From Megalonaias nervosa (Eukaryota; Mollusca; Bivalvia; Unionida; Unionidae), in NCBI GenBank assembly GCA_016617855.1, contig JAECUM010003643.1, forward strand, positions 1 through 64,000: 64,000 nucleotides of DNA, read 5' to 3'. Below are positions 1 through 9,468 of this stretch, piece by piece. Position 1 is the first letter of the stretch. The number at the start of each line of letters is the position of its first letter. Made by a program: the position numbers and the translations under genes. The notes under the pieces were generated by a model. It searched no databases. It had not been told where the DNA came from and saw only the letters and a list, made by a program, of their open reading frames with translations.

Positions 1-1
1 T

Positions 2-904
2 ATTGCTGAACCGCTGAAGGAGTTTAAAAGATTAATCAGACTACAACCAGACAGAGTACAATGTGAAATAATGCGAGGAGTAATTCCAGAGACTTCTATG
101 AGTGAATTTTGGACTTTATGGAATCCCGCTGATTTAATAGTTGCAAGTAGAAAGATAGTTCGTGATGAACTACAGGATAAATTATTTATGTTACATAAAG
201 AAAAGTTTCCAGATCTACCTGTACCATTATGTTATCGCCCAGCAGATACTCGACGACAGAATATTGATGTTGAAATTCCTGGTGGTGGAATACAGAATCT
301 TGTCTTGAATGATATTGTTTTAGTCGATATTAATGTTGTTGAGAATACACTGAATATGAATAAATCACCGTGGACGTTAGGATATGTTATAACTATTCAC
401 TCATCACAGGGGTTAACTATTTCTGATACAAATATTTGGATTATAGATGATCGGATTGAATGGTCGAATTTACTCTATCTCGCAGTTTCTAGAGTCAGAA
501 GAATATCTCAACTACATAGGGTTATTATGAATTTTACAGAAAATAATGATCAGACTGTTAATAATGACGTAATAAGAAAAAAACTATCTGGTTATAAACG
601 GTGTGATAAAAAAAATAAACGTGATTTTGATATTGATGTTGAATTTATTATAAAACTAAAAACACAACAGACTAATAATTGTGCAAGCTGTAGCTGTAAT
701 ATGTTATGGCAATATTCGAATAATAATCCAAGACAATTTACCGTAGACAGAATTAATAGTGATCTTGGTCATACACGTGATAATGTGATGCTGACCTGCC
801 TTGAATGCAATCGACGTAGAGGTTCTGGTTATGTAATTGTATGTGGTGGTAATTGTGTGTCTTTAGGAATTACCTGTAATTGTTCACGCACAAATCCACG
901 TTGA
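2..904 (+). CDS. SF1 helicase C-terminal part fused to an HNH zinc finger (Polinton-like element), 5' end outside window
   Basis: The frame is open from base 2, so the gene starts before the window; the first visible Met is at 71. Counting from that Met, residues 108-114 (ITIHSSQG region) and 138-142 (AVSRV) match the late motifs of SF1 PIF1/RecD-like helicases, where a TxHxxQG and an ALSR-like motif close the second RecA fold. After a lysine-rich linker (~170-186) comes a separate HNH-type zinc finger: C204/C207, the DRI stretch near 226, H234, N238, then C243/C246. The likely role is DNA unwinding in element replication, with an attached nuclease or DNA-binding module; this is inferred from family resemblance. 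The N-terminal Walker motifs are not in the window. The 3' end overlaps the opposite-strand integrase by 76 bases. Neighbours are Polinton/adintovirus-type genes. It could instead belong to another mid-size DNA virus lineage. Confidence 0.75.
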   Translation: MAEPLKEFKRLIRLQPDRVQCEIMRGVIPETSMSEFWTLWNPADLIVASRKIVRDELQDKLFMLHKEKFPDLPVPLCYRPADTRRQNIDVEIPGGGIQNLVLNDIVLVDINVVENTLNMNKSPWTLGYVITIHSSQGLTISDTNIWIIDDRIEWSNLLYLAVSRVRRISQLHRVIMNFTENNDQTVNNDVIRKKLSGYKRCDKKNKRDFDIDVEFIIKLKTQQTNNCASCSCNMLWQYSNNNPRQFTVDRINSDLGHTRDNVMLTCLECNRRRGSGYVIVCGGNCVSLGITCNCSRTNPR

Positions 905-1809
905 GGGGCTCTCGAATCTAATCTGTAGATTGAAGGTCTACCAGTGGATCTAACCACACTAGAAATTGTATGTGTAGTCACGCTCCAGATAGGATCAGTT
1001 GCTCTTTTTTTACCACCTTCAAGTTCGCCAGGTTCATATAAATATCTTACAGTTACATTACCTAATACTGGTTGAGGTTGATGTCTGTCATTGCTACAGG
1101 GTATATATTTTTTTGTGATCGCAATAGAAGGTTTCATGGAAGTTGAACGAGTAATTTCGTTATTTAATGCAGCTATCACATTTGGTAACCTTGCAACCCA
1201 TTCACGAGATCTCTCACCGGATTTAAAGTCAGTAGATATCTCTTTTGCGTATTGGTATCCAAATAACCGCTCAGCAAGTGTTAGATTAAATCGTTCAACA
1301 ATTGCCTGATCACGATGAATTTCAGTATGTCCTCGTCTGATTTTAACGTTATGTTTTTTCATCAACGATAATACTGTACCAAGAAATTCTTTGCCAGGAT
1401 CAACCTGTAATAACTGTGGCCATCGCAAAGGTCCTCGATGATAAATTCGTTTAAACGCAGATGAAACTTCAAACGCTGTCTTTGTTGATAATGGTTCAGC
1501 TTCTTTATATCTACTTGCAACGTCAACGACAGTTAATGCGTATTTGTATGTGCGTGATTGACGTTTACCAATTTTAATGGTATCGTGTGGTAAAAATAAA
1601 ATATCTGCTTGATGAAGCTCATTAGGGACGCTGACATCAAAATGTGAATATTGAATTTTTTTAGGTGGTGGTAGATAAATTTGCCATATTGCCTGTCGTG
1701 CTAACCACGCTGCAGCAATAGAACGTGAAACTTTTGCTGCTTCAGATAATTTACTAATAGCTGATCTGCCTCTCCAATATCCTCTTGGGCTATAATAAAT
1801 GGATTCCAT
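829..1809 (-). CDS. Retroviral-type (rve) DDE integrase of a Polinton/Maverick-like element
   Basis: 326 residues and apparently intact. The catalytic triad is visible: D69 (HQADILF), D137 (LQVDPGKEF) and E172 (AIVERFN). The last two are 35 residues apart, as in rve-fold integrases. An N-terminal helical region (1-55) and a basic C-terminal part (about 240-315, with a PIWS...VRSTGRPSIYRL stretch) resemble the SH3/chromodomain-like tail of Polinton integrases. Its role would be insertion of the element into host DNA. It lies 16 bases after the stop of the zinc-ribbon/PLA2 gene on the same strand, so the two may be co-transcribed, and it converges on the helicase gene with a 76-base tail overlap. 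No stop or frameshift is seen. Family is firm; activity is not known. Confidence 0.88.
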   Translation of the reverse strand: MESIYYSPRGYWRGRSAISKLSEAAKVSRSIAAAWLARQAIWQIYLPPPKKIQYSHFDVSVPNELHQADILFLPHDTIKIGKRQSRTYKYALTVVDVASRYKEAEPLSTKTAFEVSSAFKRIYHRGPLRWPQLLQVDPGKEFLGTVLSLMKKHNVKIRRGHTEIHRDQAIVERFNLTLAERLFGYQYAKEISTDFKSGERSREWVARLPNVIAALNNEITRSTSMKPSIAITKKYIPCSNDRHQPQPVLGNVTVRYLYEPGELEGGKKRATDPIWSVTTHTISSVVRSTGRPSIYRLDSRAPQRGFVREQLQVIPKDTQLPPHTIT

Positions 1810-1825
1810 TATAATATTTATATAA

Positions 1826-2326
1826 TTAATTACCAGCCCCTAACATTATTTTACTTTTCATGGCAGATTTTACTAGAAAACTTGCTAATTTATCTCTGAC
1901 AGATTTATTAGGTATAGAATTTAATGCATGAATCAATTTTACATCTGCGAGATGCCTTTGTTGTAAATCCTTACTTTTATACGCAACATCATGAACATGA
2001 CACGCTTTATCAATCTTATTTACTGGCTGCTCTCCTGGTCTTGGTTGATCTTGATTATCAAGTCGGATATCAAGTCGAGTTCCAGGACCGCAATAATTAT
2101 ATCCAGGAATATGTTTCTCACCGGGGTATTTACCCCACGGAGTTCCTGGTAATTTTCATAATAAAGCGGCTATATCTCCACCTGTCTTTGTTTTAACAAA
2201 TTTGTATTTCTTCGTGCCACATTTTACACATTTGCCCGTCAGAGCACGTCGTTTATTTTTTGTTGTTATTGTAGTTAATTCAGCAGTGGGTGTAGACGCT
2301 CTACATCGAACACAATATAGATCCAT
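1826..2326 (-). pseudogene. Zinc-ribbon + parvovirus-type phospholipase A2 protein, interrupted by one in-frame TGA
   Basis: The gene starts at an ATG (2324-2326) with a small zinc ribbon: CVRC near residue 5 and CVKCG near 38, typical of the ribbons seen in giant-virus and Polinton-type genes. The frame stops at TGA (2156-2158), but the same frame continues without another stop to TAA at 1826-1828. That second part carries a clear phospholipase A2 fold of the parvovirus VP1 type: the Ca-binding loop YCGPG and the catalytic His-Asp pair in CHVHDVAY. It has no in-frame Met before the domain, so it is unlikely to start on its own. In related elements the ribbon and PLA2 are expected to be one protein (recalled knowledge), used for membrane penetration. 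The TGA is either a disabling mutation or a readthrough site. It sits 12 bases from the divergent ATPase start. Confidence 0.8.
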
Positions 2327-2338
2327 ATTATTTATTAT

Positions 2339-3007
2339 ATGGATATAATTGATTTTTCGGCGACACGAAAACAAGAGCCAGTAAAGCATCATCCAGCATT
2401 ACCAAATTCGATAAGGATGATTATAATAGGTCCATCTGGATCAGGTAAAACACAACTATTATTAAATTTAATAATGCGATGGTTAAAATGGGGTAAATTG
2501 TATTTAGTAGCACCATCCGTAGATGATCAACACTGTTACGAAGTACTTAAAGATTTTAATGAAAATGCAAAATTGCTGAATGAAGACGGTGATGATGTGG
2601 TTGATTTTATTACCGATATTGATGAAGCCCCATCTGTAGATGACCTAAATGGATTTATTAATAATTTAGTGGTGTACGATGACGTTATGTTGGACAGACA
2701 AACAAATCCAGCTAGAATATTTTCTCGAGGTAGACACAAGAATACAGACGTGATTTATGTTACACAACGATACACACAAATACCTAAAGTGATCAGAGAC
2801 AACTGCAATATTTTGGTTGTGTTTAATGGAGTAGATAATTATACATTACAGAATATTTATTATACCTGGTGTTCAGGGGATATAGACATGATTAAGTTTA
2901 AAAACTTCTTTTCAAAAGCACAAGCTGTTCCGTTCGGATTTATTACAATAAATCTACATGATCCAAGATCTAGATATCGTGTAGGTTTGGATAAAATCTT
3001 TGGTTAA
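2339..3007 (+). CDS. A32/FtsK-HerA type DNA packaging ATPase
   Basis: 222 residues, intact. Residues 28-38 hold a Walker A P-loop (GPSGSGKTQ) after a beta strand, and a Walker B (VVYDDVML) lies near residue 104. The spacing and the following sensor region (DVIYVTQRYTQ) match the A32-like packaging ATPases of Polintons, virophages and NCLDVs. It would pump genome DNA into a capsid shell. The start 12 bases from the divergent zinc-ribbon gene implies a shared short bidirectional promoter (AT-only spacer). Three bases after its stop begins a 270-bp palindrome. No capsid, protease or DNA polymerase gene is visible in the window, so the rest of the element must lie to the left or be lost. Confidence 0.87.
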   Translation: MDIIDFSATRKQEPVKHHPALPNSIRMIIIGPSGSGKTQLLLNLIMRWLKWGKLYLVAPSVDDQHCYEVLKDFNENAKLLNEDGDDVVDFITDIDEAPSVDDLNGFINNLVVYDDVMLDRQTNPARIFSRGRHKNTDVIYVTQRYTQIPKVIRDNCNILVVFNGVDNYTLQNIYYTWCSGDIDMIKFKNFFSKAQAVPFGFITINLHDPRSRYRVGLDKIFG

Positions 3008-3010
3008 TTA

Positions 3011-3280
3011 TAGCAGCAGGCAGGGTGACCGACAAAAATTAAGTGACCCGGCGAGTAAACTAAACGGATTATAACATAAAAAACAAAAAGTCAAAAATAA
3101 AATAATAAAAATGAGCTAAACCAAACGATTTATTATTCGTTTTTCAAACTATACGGTAATAATAAAAGTTAGGAGGTTCGGTTTAGCGTTATTGACCTTA
3201 TTTTTCAGCCCCTGTAGGAACCTTTATTTTTGTAAAATAAGGTCTGTACAAAGTTGTAGGGTTCACCTTGCCTGCTGCTA
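3011..3280. repeat. Imperfect 270-bp inverted repeat (palindrome) after the ATPase gene
   Basis: The outer arms are TAGCAGCAGGCAGGGTGACC (3011-3030) and its near-exact complement at 3260-3280. Inner arms pair too: GAGCTAAACCAAAC near 3112 with the complement of GGTTCGGTTTAGCG near 3178, and a central TTTATTATT/AATAATAAA pair. It could be a transcription terminator hairpin between genes, the terminal repeat region of the element, or a small fold-back insertion. Confidence 0.7.
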
Positions 3281-3380
3281 CAAAAATTGTATGTTGTTTG
3301 TTGTAATACCAGAGGTTAAATAAAATGTCTCATGTGAGTAGTTTTTAGCCTTATTATCTTTTAAGCAAAATCTCCACGGG

Positions 3381-3580
3381 TGTACACAATGCATTTTTTA
3401 ACACTCTTAACAAGTCAATAACCACACAGTGCATTATTAACACTGCTAACAAGCTACTAATCACACAGCACATTGTTAAGATTGCTAACACGACACTATT
3501 TACACAGCATATTGTTAACATTGCTGACAAATCACTAATCACACAGTACAGTTTTGACATCGCTAACAAGTCACTAATCC
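3381..3580. repeat. Minisatellite, 39-bp period, about 5 copies
   Basis: The motif CACACAGYRCATTGTTAA...GCTAACAAG recurs at 39-base spacing (for example at 3423, 3462 and 3501). The open frame across it only reflects the period being a multiple of three. Confidence 0.8.
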
Positions 3581-3590
3581 ACAAATATTA

Positions 3591-4847
3591 AAGGACTTGA
3601 CACAATAAAGTTTAATTTAATCTGCATCATCTGGTATTTGTTTTATCCTCGTGTCTTTTTATTTCTACGTGTTTGTCTGAGTAGATCATCATAACTAAAA
3701 TAATAATAATAAGGTCTTTGACAACTCTTATCATATAATAAATAGCTTCGGTAAAATTGAAACCTTGAGTCACATCTGCAGTAACACGCGCGGTTATAAA
3801 CATTACGTACCTACTTCTATGGCTTTTCCAAACCAAACCCTTTCCATATGCAACTAAGACTAAGGAGCGTTCGGCATTTCCCAGTGTTTTTTAAATTTAG
3901 ACAAAATATCAATAGATGGTTCATAGAAAGATTTAAGTATAAATTTATATCTCAGATCCAGCGCGAGATCTAGGAATAATGTAACAGAAGTACATATAAT
4001 AGGTGACTGCATCTTCCTGACGAAGAGAGTAAATACTACGACAGGCTCTGTGAATTTTCTTAAATCTATTATCACCCCGGCAGAGAATAAATGTAATGTC
4101 AGATTGAAGTAATTTACTGTGAAAATTAAAATACGAAAACTACAGAATTACAATGTTCCAGAATAGATAGATAAATAAATGTACTGAAAGGCTGGCCCCA
4201 CAGGAAGCTCACCGTATAGCGGCCAACGCAAGGGAACCGGTTCAGATTATCTTATTTCGTATAATATAATTATGAATGGATTCCTTTTATGCTCAACATA
4301 TTCGAAGAATAGATATCAGCTAGGGGTCCTTAGTTAAAGCTACGGGGAAAGTTGTTTTATGTCCAGATATGTAATTAATTGTTTGATGCTATTTCGTACT
4401 AATTATTTAGAGCACTACGGTTTAATAAAGAATATATCACATTTTGACTCTAGGTGGGGTTTTAGGGTGTTGAAATGTGTACGCTAGGACTATGTTTCAG
4501 GTTCATGATTTAGGACAAACGAGTATTTATACGTATATGAACTTTGCTTTCATGAAATCAACACGATCTTTGTACCACACCTGTTAGGAGGGAGTAGTTA
4601 TGTAGAGATTTTTTTTAAAAAAAGTAGTGGGGTCTGGGACAAAATTTCAACTGAACTAGTCTAGCTATGGTGCAAATCTAAGAGTTCTTGTTGTCGTTAG
4701 GTATACCTTCTGCAAACTGTGGTAATATTTATAATGGTCTTTTTTTGGTGGATGTTTGTGTAAATTTCAAATCATCGCAAATATGCTTGTTTAACTCTAT
4801 ATACCTTGCAGCTTAAAAATATGATAGTGGATAGTGGTGTTTTCATC
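3591..4847. other. No gene recognised
   Basis: AT-rich sequence with only short open frames that match no family I know. It is probably host intergenic DNA flanking the Polinton-like element, but a decayed viral segment cannot be excluded. Confidence 0.5.
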
Positions 4848-4848
4848 A

Positions 4849-4850
<2 letters not shown>

Positions 4851-4880
<30 letters not shown>
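4851..4880. repeat. (TAA)n microsatellite
   Basis: Ten uninterrupted AAT/TAA units. Confidence 0.95.
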
Positions 4881-4881
<1 letters not shown>

Positions 4882-4882
4882 G

Positions 4883-5175
4883 AGTGGCTCAAGTGGGTTT
4901 GAGACTGTCCACCTGACTGACAACTGACATCTGGGTCAATCCGATAGCCGATACTTTCTGTTCAAATTTCTTCAGTGCTGTTCACTGCATAAGTAAGAAA
5001 ACAACTGTTTCGAGGTTTTCTTAGATTATGTATTTTCATCCATATTTACTGGCACATCAGCATAATTAATACCCATTGTAAGAGCTCTCTTTGTGTCATA
5101 GTTGGACCACTTCTTTTCAGAAGTTGTGTTTCTTTTAAAATAGCACTGTGTAAATGTTTTTCTACTTTAATTGGT
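4883..5175 (+). repeat. Interspersed repeat, copy A (related to 17998-18306)
   Basis: The order of motifs GTGGCTCAAGTGGG, CACCTGACTGA, CTTTCTG...AATTTCTTC, CACTGCATA and GGCACAYCAGCA is the same as at 17998-18306, although the copies are strongly diverged. A shared microsatellite edge at the left end suggests an old dispersed element. Class unknown. Confidence 0.6.
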
Positions 5176-5944
5176 GGAATTGCATCAATTGAACATACTG
5201 GAAAGACCTTTAGGCTAGAAGGTTTTCTTTAAACTTTGGCCGCTGAGAGGGTTTTGCTAATAAAACACTTAAAAGTTTTTTGTTTTTTATTTTGCAACGG
5301 TATCAAGTTTTATTGGCGGATCGGCATCACCTGTACAAAACTAAAAGGTCTACGTGCCAGAATCCTTTCTGTCAAGTTAAGTCGAATTCTACTAAAAGGT
5401 TTGGCGCGGAATCGATTCAAGTTTCTTTTTCATTATTAGCAATTAGCAATGATGTACATCGATTGGCGTTTGGGTTTCTCCTGCATGCGCAGACGATTCA
5501 ATAACGCTCAGCATGCATAAATTATTTTTATCCTTGTCAAATTTCCACTTCTTTTCTAAACTTAACGAGGCACGAAGACGCATTCGTATACGAAGATTTC
5601 ATAAACATCCAAATTACATCTCCAAACTATATATGCGGAATTTGCTCCTCCACTCCTAGGAGTAAACATTTTAATTTTTTCAAATTGGCCCGTATCTGTC
5701 CGTAAAGGAAAATGGTACGTATTTTTTTCGTTAGACAAAAGTGTTAATTTTAGTTATTTTGTGAAAACCATATATGCAAACTAATTCAGACAAGATTATA
5801 TCACTGTTTCATATGAAGGTTCTGCAAATTAAAAATTCACTCCAATGCTTTGTTATATTATTTTTTTTTTGGGGGGGTGGTGTATTTATTCTTTCATGGG
5901 TTAAATCTTTTACATCGTTTAGGTAAAATATTTTATATCAAACG
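5176..5944. other. No gene recognised
   Basis: Only short overlapping open frames without family resemblance, plus homopolymer T and G runs near 5860-5880. Confidence 0.5.
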
Positions 5945-5945
5945 G

Positions 5946-6002
<57 letters not shown>
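5946..6002. repeat. (GT)n(GA)n compound microsatellite
   Basis: About 13 GT units followed directly by about 15 GA units. Confidence 0.97.
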
Positions 6003-6004
<2 letters not shown>

Positions 6005-6128
6005 TGTCTAATAAATTTAGGTGTTTTTCTTACGTTGTATATATAATCATGAAAACTCGTACGTAAATGTTCATCATGAATGATGTTTCACGACTTCACC
6101 GAATATTACGTACGGGCTAATGTAGGAT

Positions 6129-6273
6129 TAAATGATAATGGTTGGGTATTTATCGATGTGTAAATTTTACCTAATCACTCATAAAGTAAATAAAGTCCGA
6201 AGGACTTTATGTAAACTTTGTGAGTGATTAGGTAAAATTTACACATCGATAAATACCCAACCATGATCATTTA
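6129..6273. repeat. Near-perfect 145-bp palindrome
   Basis: The left arm reads TGGTTGGGTATTTATCGATG and onward. The right arm is its reverse complement almost base for base over ~70 bases, meeting at AGTCCGAAGGACT with a 1-3 base centre. The near-identity of the arms implies recent formation or gene conversion. A fold-back element is possible; no coding. Confidence 0.9.
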
Positions 6274-6809
6274 TTTTATAATTCCAATTTACTTCCTTTC
6301 TAACATCAGATCAGCAGATTTAATCACAGGAGTCTGACGTTTTATCAATAAAGTACGACGAAATCTCTGACAACATGAAATCATCTTATCGGTATTATCA
6401 ATTAACACAAGGAGTGCAAGCGTGACCACAACATTCCGCTCCATTCGACTTTTCTCACGCGTCTTTTATCGCTTCAAAATCGCAAGAAGACTGAAAAGCT
6501 ACATGTATACATTCAAAAGACAGTAATGTACCAACGCATAACTCTCGGACGACCATCGCATGAATCCAATCCGGCGAATTGACCTTTATTTTCACCATTA
6601 CGGTCACAAACCCTTTCTAGCGGAATGCATTAGACGAAAGTGATCTAAGTTCAAATTTGTCTGGGCGGAGTTATGTGCGCATTAATAATGTTGTTGTGTA
6701 CTGATGAATCTGCGATTGAGTATTTAGTTTGGAATTCAGCATAAATTCAGTTACTTTGTTTCTATAATTAAGCCTTAGGTAGAATAAGAAAATGAGCATA
6801 TAATAAAAC

Positions 6810-6933
6810 GGTTACTGCATTTGTATGGAAAAAAATAAACTCGTTTTGTCGGATGGATATACTGCACTCCCAAGGTCGTGAGTATATCCATCGGTAAAAC
6901 TCGTTCATATTTTCCCATTCAAATGCAGTAACC
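6810..6933. repeat. Second long palindrome, 124 bp
   Basis: GGTTACTGCATTTGTATGG at 6810 pairs with CCATTCAAATGCAGTAACC ending at 6933. Inside, GGATGGATATACT pairs with AGTATATCCATC around a ~17-base loop. The sequence differs from the 6129-6273 palindrome, so the two are separate structures. Confidence 0.85.
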
Positions 6934-7064
6934 TATAATTACGATGGCAGTTTGGCATTAGACTAGGTAAGAAAGTTGATACTGGATGTAACTATTATTA
7001 GCAGAGGTGTACAGTCACGTGAGCATGAATTCGCGCGCTATTTAATTCATCTCTCTTATGGAGT

Positions 7065-7306
7065 CAGCGGCGTCACTGGGGGGGCCGGGACCGCACCGGT
7101 GACACCATCAGAGGGGGTGACACCAAAATGACTGTCTATAAAAATTTTTGAATTTTTGTGCAAGAAGGAGGTCCATGGGGGTGACACCATGAATTACCGC
7201 ACATGACTGTCTATAAAATTTTTGAATTTCTGTGCAGGAAGGAGGTCCATGGGGGTAATACCGTGAGTTACCGCAGTGGGTGACACCAACCCTAGTGACG
7301 CCACTG
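7065..7306. mobile_element. Small MITE with GGCGTCACT-type inverted ends
   Basis: The left end CAGCGGCGTCACTGGG (7065-7080) is mirrored by CCCTAGTGACGCCACTG at 7290-7306. The flanks TATGGAGT (left) and TATGGATG (right) look like an 8-bp target duplication, as for hAT-type elements. The interior has two ~80-bp direct copies containing TGACTGTCTATAAAA and GGAGGTCCATGGGGGT. It encodes no protein. Confidence 0.65.
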
Positions 7307-8004
7307 TATGGATGTTCAACTATAAATGAGATAGAGGAATAACATAGACATTTTTTGCATGTTATTTTATTTTTAACTTGTACATATGACATTTCTTCAA
7401 AATTATAATTTAGCATAATGTAAAATTTAACTAAAATAAATCTGAATTGACAGCCACGTTTCCACTGTCTCTTACATGTATGGGAAAATTTTGTATTTTC
7501 TACGAATTGAAATATAAGACACGACATACCATAAATCATATTTATGGTTAGGTGTTTGTTGATAGCATGAGGGACTGCAAGACTGAGAAGACATAATTGA
7601 AGTAAGAATGACACTGCAAGGTGAGTGTTGTTAGAGTTCAGAATTAGGGCAGAAAAAGTAACATACACCATGATTGTTGCTGCAGGCCACTTTTAGTGAC
7701 TTCAGTATAGATTATATCTAGAAATAAAGCATAATTCAAGTCAAAACGTATACATATGCATATAAAAATTACTGCTATAATGGCATAGCTTCTCTGTGCA
7801 CACTTCATGCATTCTTTAGCCTTGCTTTATATACTTAATGAAGTTAAAGTGCTTGAAATTTTGGGCTCCGAAAGCCCAAGACATAGTGAAACCATTTATG
7901 ACCACAATATTAATACAACCATGAAAGATCAATAGTAACATACACAGTGAAGACAGAATGAATGACTAGTCAGCCAGGAGATTAAATCAATCGACAGTAA
8001 AAAA
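7307..8004. other. No gene recognised
   Basis: AT-rich non-coding sequence. The long minus-strand open frame ending here starts in unique DNA and reads through the MITE repeats, so it is not credible as a gene. Confidence 0.5.
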
Positions 8005-8009
8005 AAAAT

Positions 8010-8349
8010 TCACTGTTTGTAATCTGTAAACTGGACAACTAAACCATCGTCACTGATCTGAACCTGATAGAACTGAAGCAGGTTTGGATTTCTGCAACCA
8101 GGCTGTCTGACGGTCATTTCCTCTACCCGCAGAACTGCATGAAATGCAAGAAGAAACATGGATTTAAATAGAGCCGCACTAAAAGCATTGTGAGTAAATG
8201 TCGGCAGGACTAGAACGAGTTTTTTGTAGCATACATTTATCAATTGGTAGTGGGGTATCTGTGTGCGGTAATTGTTTATGAAGCGTCTGCAGGATTTTTT
8301 TAATACGGAAGGAATTGGTTGGATCAAGTATATTTTTCAGTTTGTGCAC
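8010..8349 (-). pseudogene. Tyrosine recombinase fragment of a DIRS-like retrotransposon
   Basis: The translation contains LFKSMFLLAFHAVLRVEEMT followed by NPNLLQFYQVQI, the region around the first catalytic Arg of DIRS/Ngaro-type tyrosine recombinases. The upstream part (8230-8349) continues in another frame, so there is a frameshift. The later HxxR and Tyr region is missing. A solo LTR inserted at 8350 separates it from its own reverse transcriptase/RNase H part at 9469-10600, in the expected DIRS order RT, RH, YR. Confidence 0.65.
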
Positions 8350-9266
8350 TGTTACGTATCGGCTTGTTTAAAGTAAGAAAAGAAAAGAGTGAAGACAACA
8401 AGCTTTGTAACTTTTAACAAAAATAATTTATTTCCCTAGAAAACACGGTGAAAAGGTGAAAATATGAAATAGGACTTACGGTTTGCGAAGAAAATCCAAA
8501 CATTTGTCCTAGAATTGTGAAAATATATAAGTCCTATCAATAACAGTTCTAACTGAATCTAATTTGAATCTCAATTCCGTTCCAAGATGGTGGATGATGA
8601 CGTCATGTGAAGTCTTTACACAAATGTCCAGAATTTCACTTTGAACCACAATTTGTACTGTTCTGTTCCAATTTAGAATCAATTTCACTAAATGTCTTTG
8701 TCCTAAGCCACTTGTGTAGTTCTCCATGGAAAATAATTATTGTTTAAAAAATAGATGAACTCCTATAGCTGTCATCTATAACAATATACATCTCTCGAAT
8801 TCTACAGATGTAAGAAAAATAAACTCTTTCCAGCACAAGAAAAAGAATACCTTGTTCTTCAGGGTATAAGAACGACTCTACAAGGTGTTAAAATATGACT
8901 CTGACTATTTCACAGGTATCTAAATGTTTATAAACCCCAAATCAAAACTTCATTTCACGCACACGCACGAAGAACGCGTGGTCATTTCATCATCTCACCA
9001 TCGCAGTACAGGATGTAAACACGTATAATTAGAAATGACCTTGGCCACAACCAATCGTTTACGCAGCTTGTTTATCAAGCCAGCAGTCTAAAAAAAAATT
9101 GTTTACGAAATCCTGAGAGTCATATTTACGTTCTAAATAAGACGACGTTTCTTTCAAAATATCAGACCCTGTGAACATAATCATCATCACAATCACAATA
9201 TACAAAAATGAAATAGAAAGAATTTAAATTTTAACACACAAGTAATTAAATTACATGGTCGTAACA
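8350..9266 (-). mobile_element. Solo LTR of the same Gypsy family as 27035-33014
   Basis: It begins TGTTACGTATCGGCTTG and ends GGTCGTAACA, like the 955-bp LTRs at 27035 and 32060, and shares blocks such as GAAGACAACAAGCTTTGTAA and CCCTAGAAAACACGGTGAAA. It is ~917 bp and visibly more diverged. The flanks GCAC (left) and GCAG (right) are a near-matching 4-bp target duplication. It lies inside the DIRS-like element, so it is younger than that element. Confidence 0.88.
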
Positions 9267-9468
9267 GCAGATAGCCAATAGCCGAGACATAGGTAGATAC
9301 GGTTGATCTTGCATAGTGTCTTTCAAAAAAGATTCGAGATGAAAAGTGTCAAATTGGTACTTGAAACCGAGAAAGTGCTGTGGGATTTTAAAGGGGTTGA
9401 AAAATCGATGCGACTGTAAGCTTCCACCGAAGATGGAGAAAAAGCACTTTGTACTAACATGGACAATA

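Noticed and set aside
1924..2196. Plus-strand open frame of 90 codons
   Set aside because: Exact antisense shadow of the PLA2 domain, which has clear catalytic motifs on the other strand.
3860..4075. Possible further Polinton gene beyond the palindrome
   Set aside because: 71 codons with no similarity I can name; no nearby viral-type gene.
7108..7671. 187-codon minus-strand frame
   Set aside because: Reads through the duplicated MITE interior at one end and low-complexity DNA at the other; no domain.
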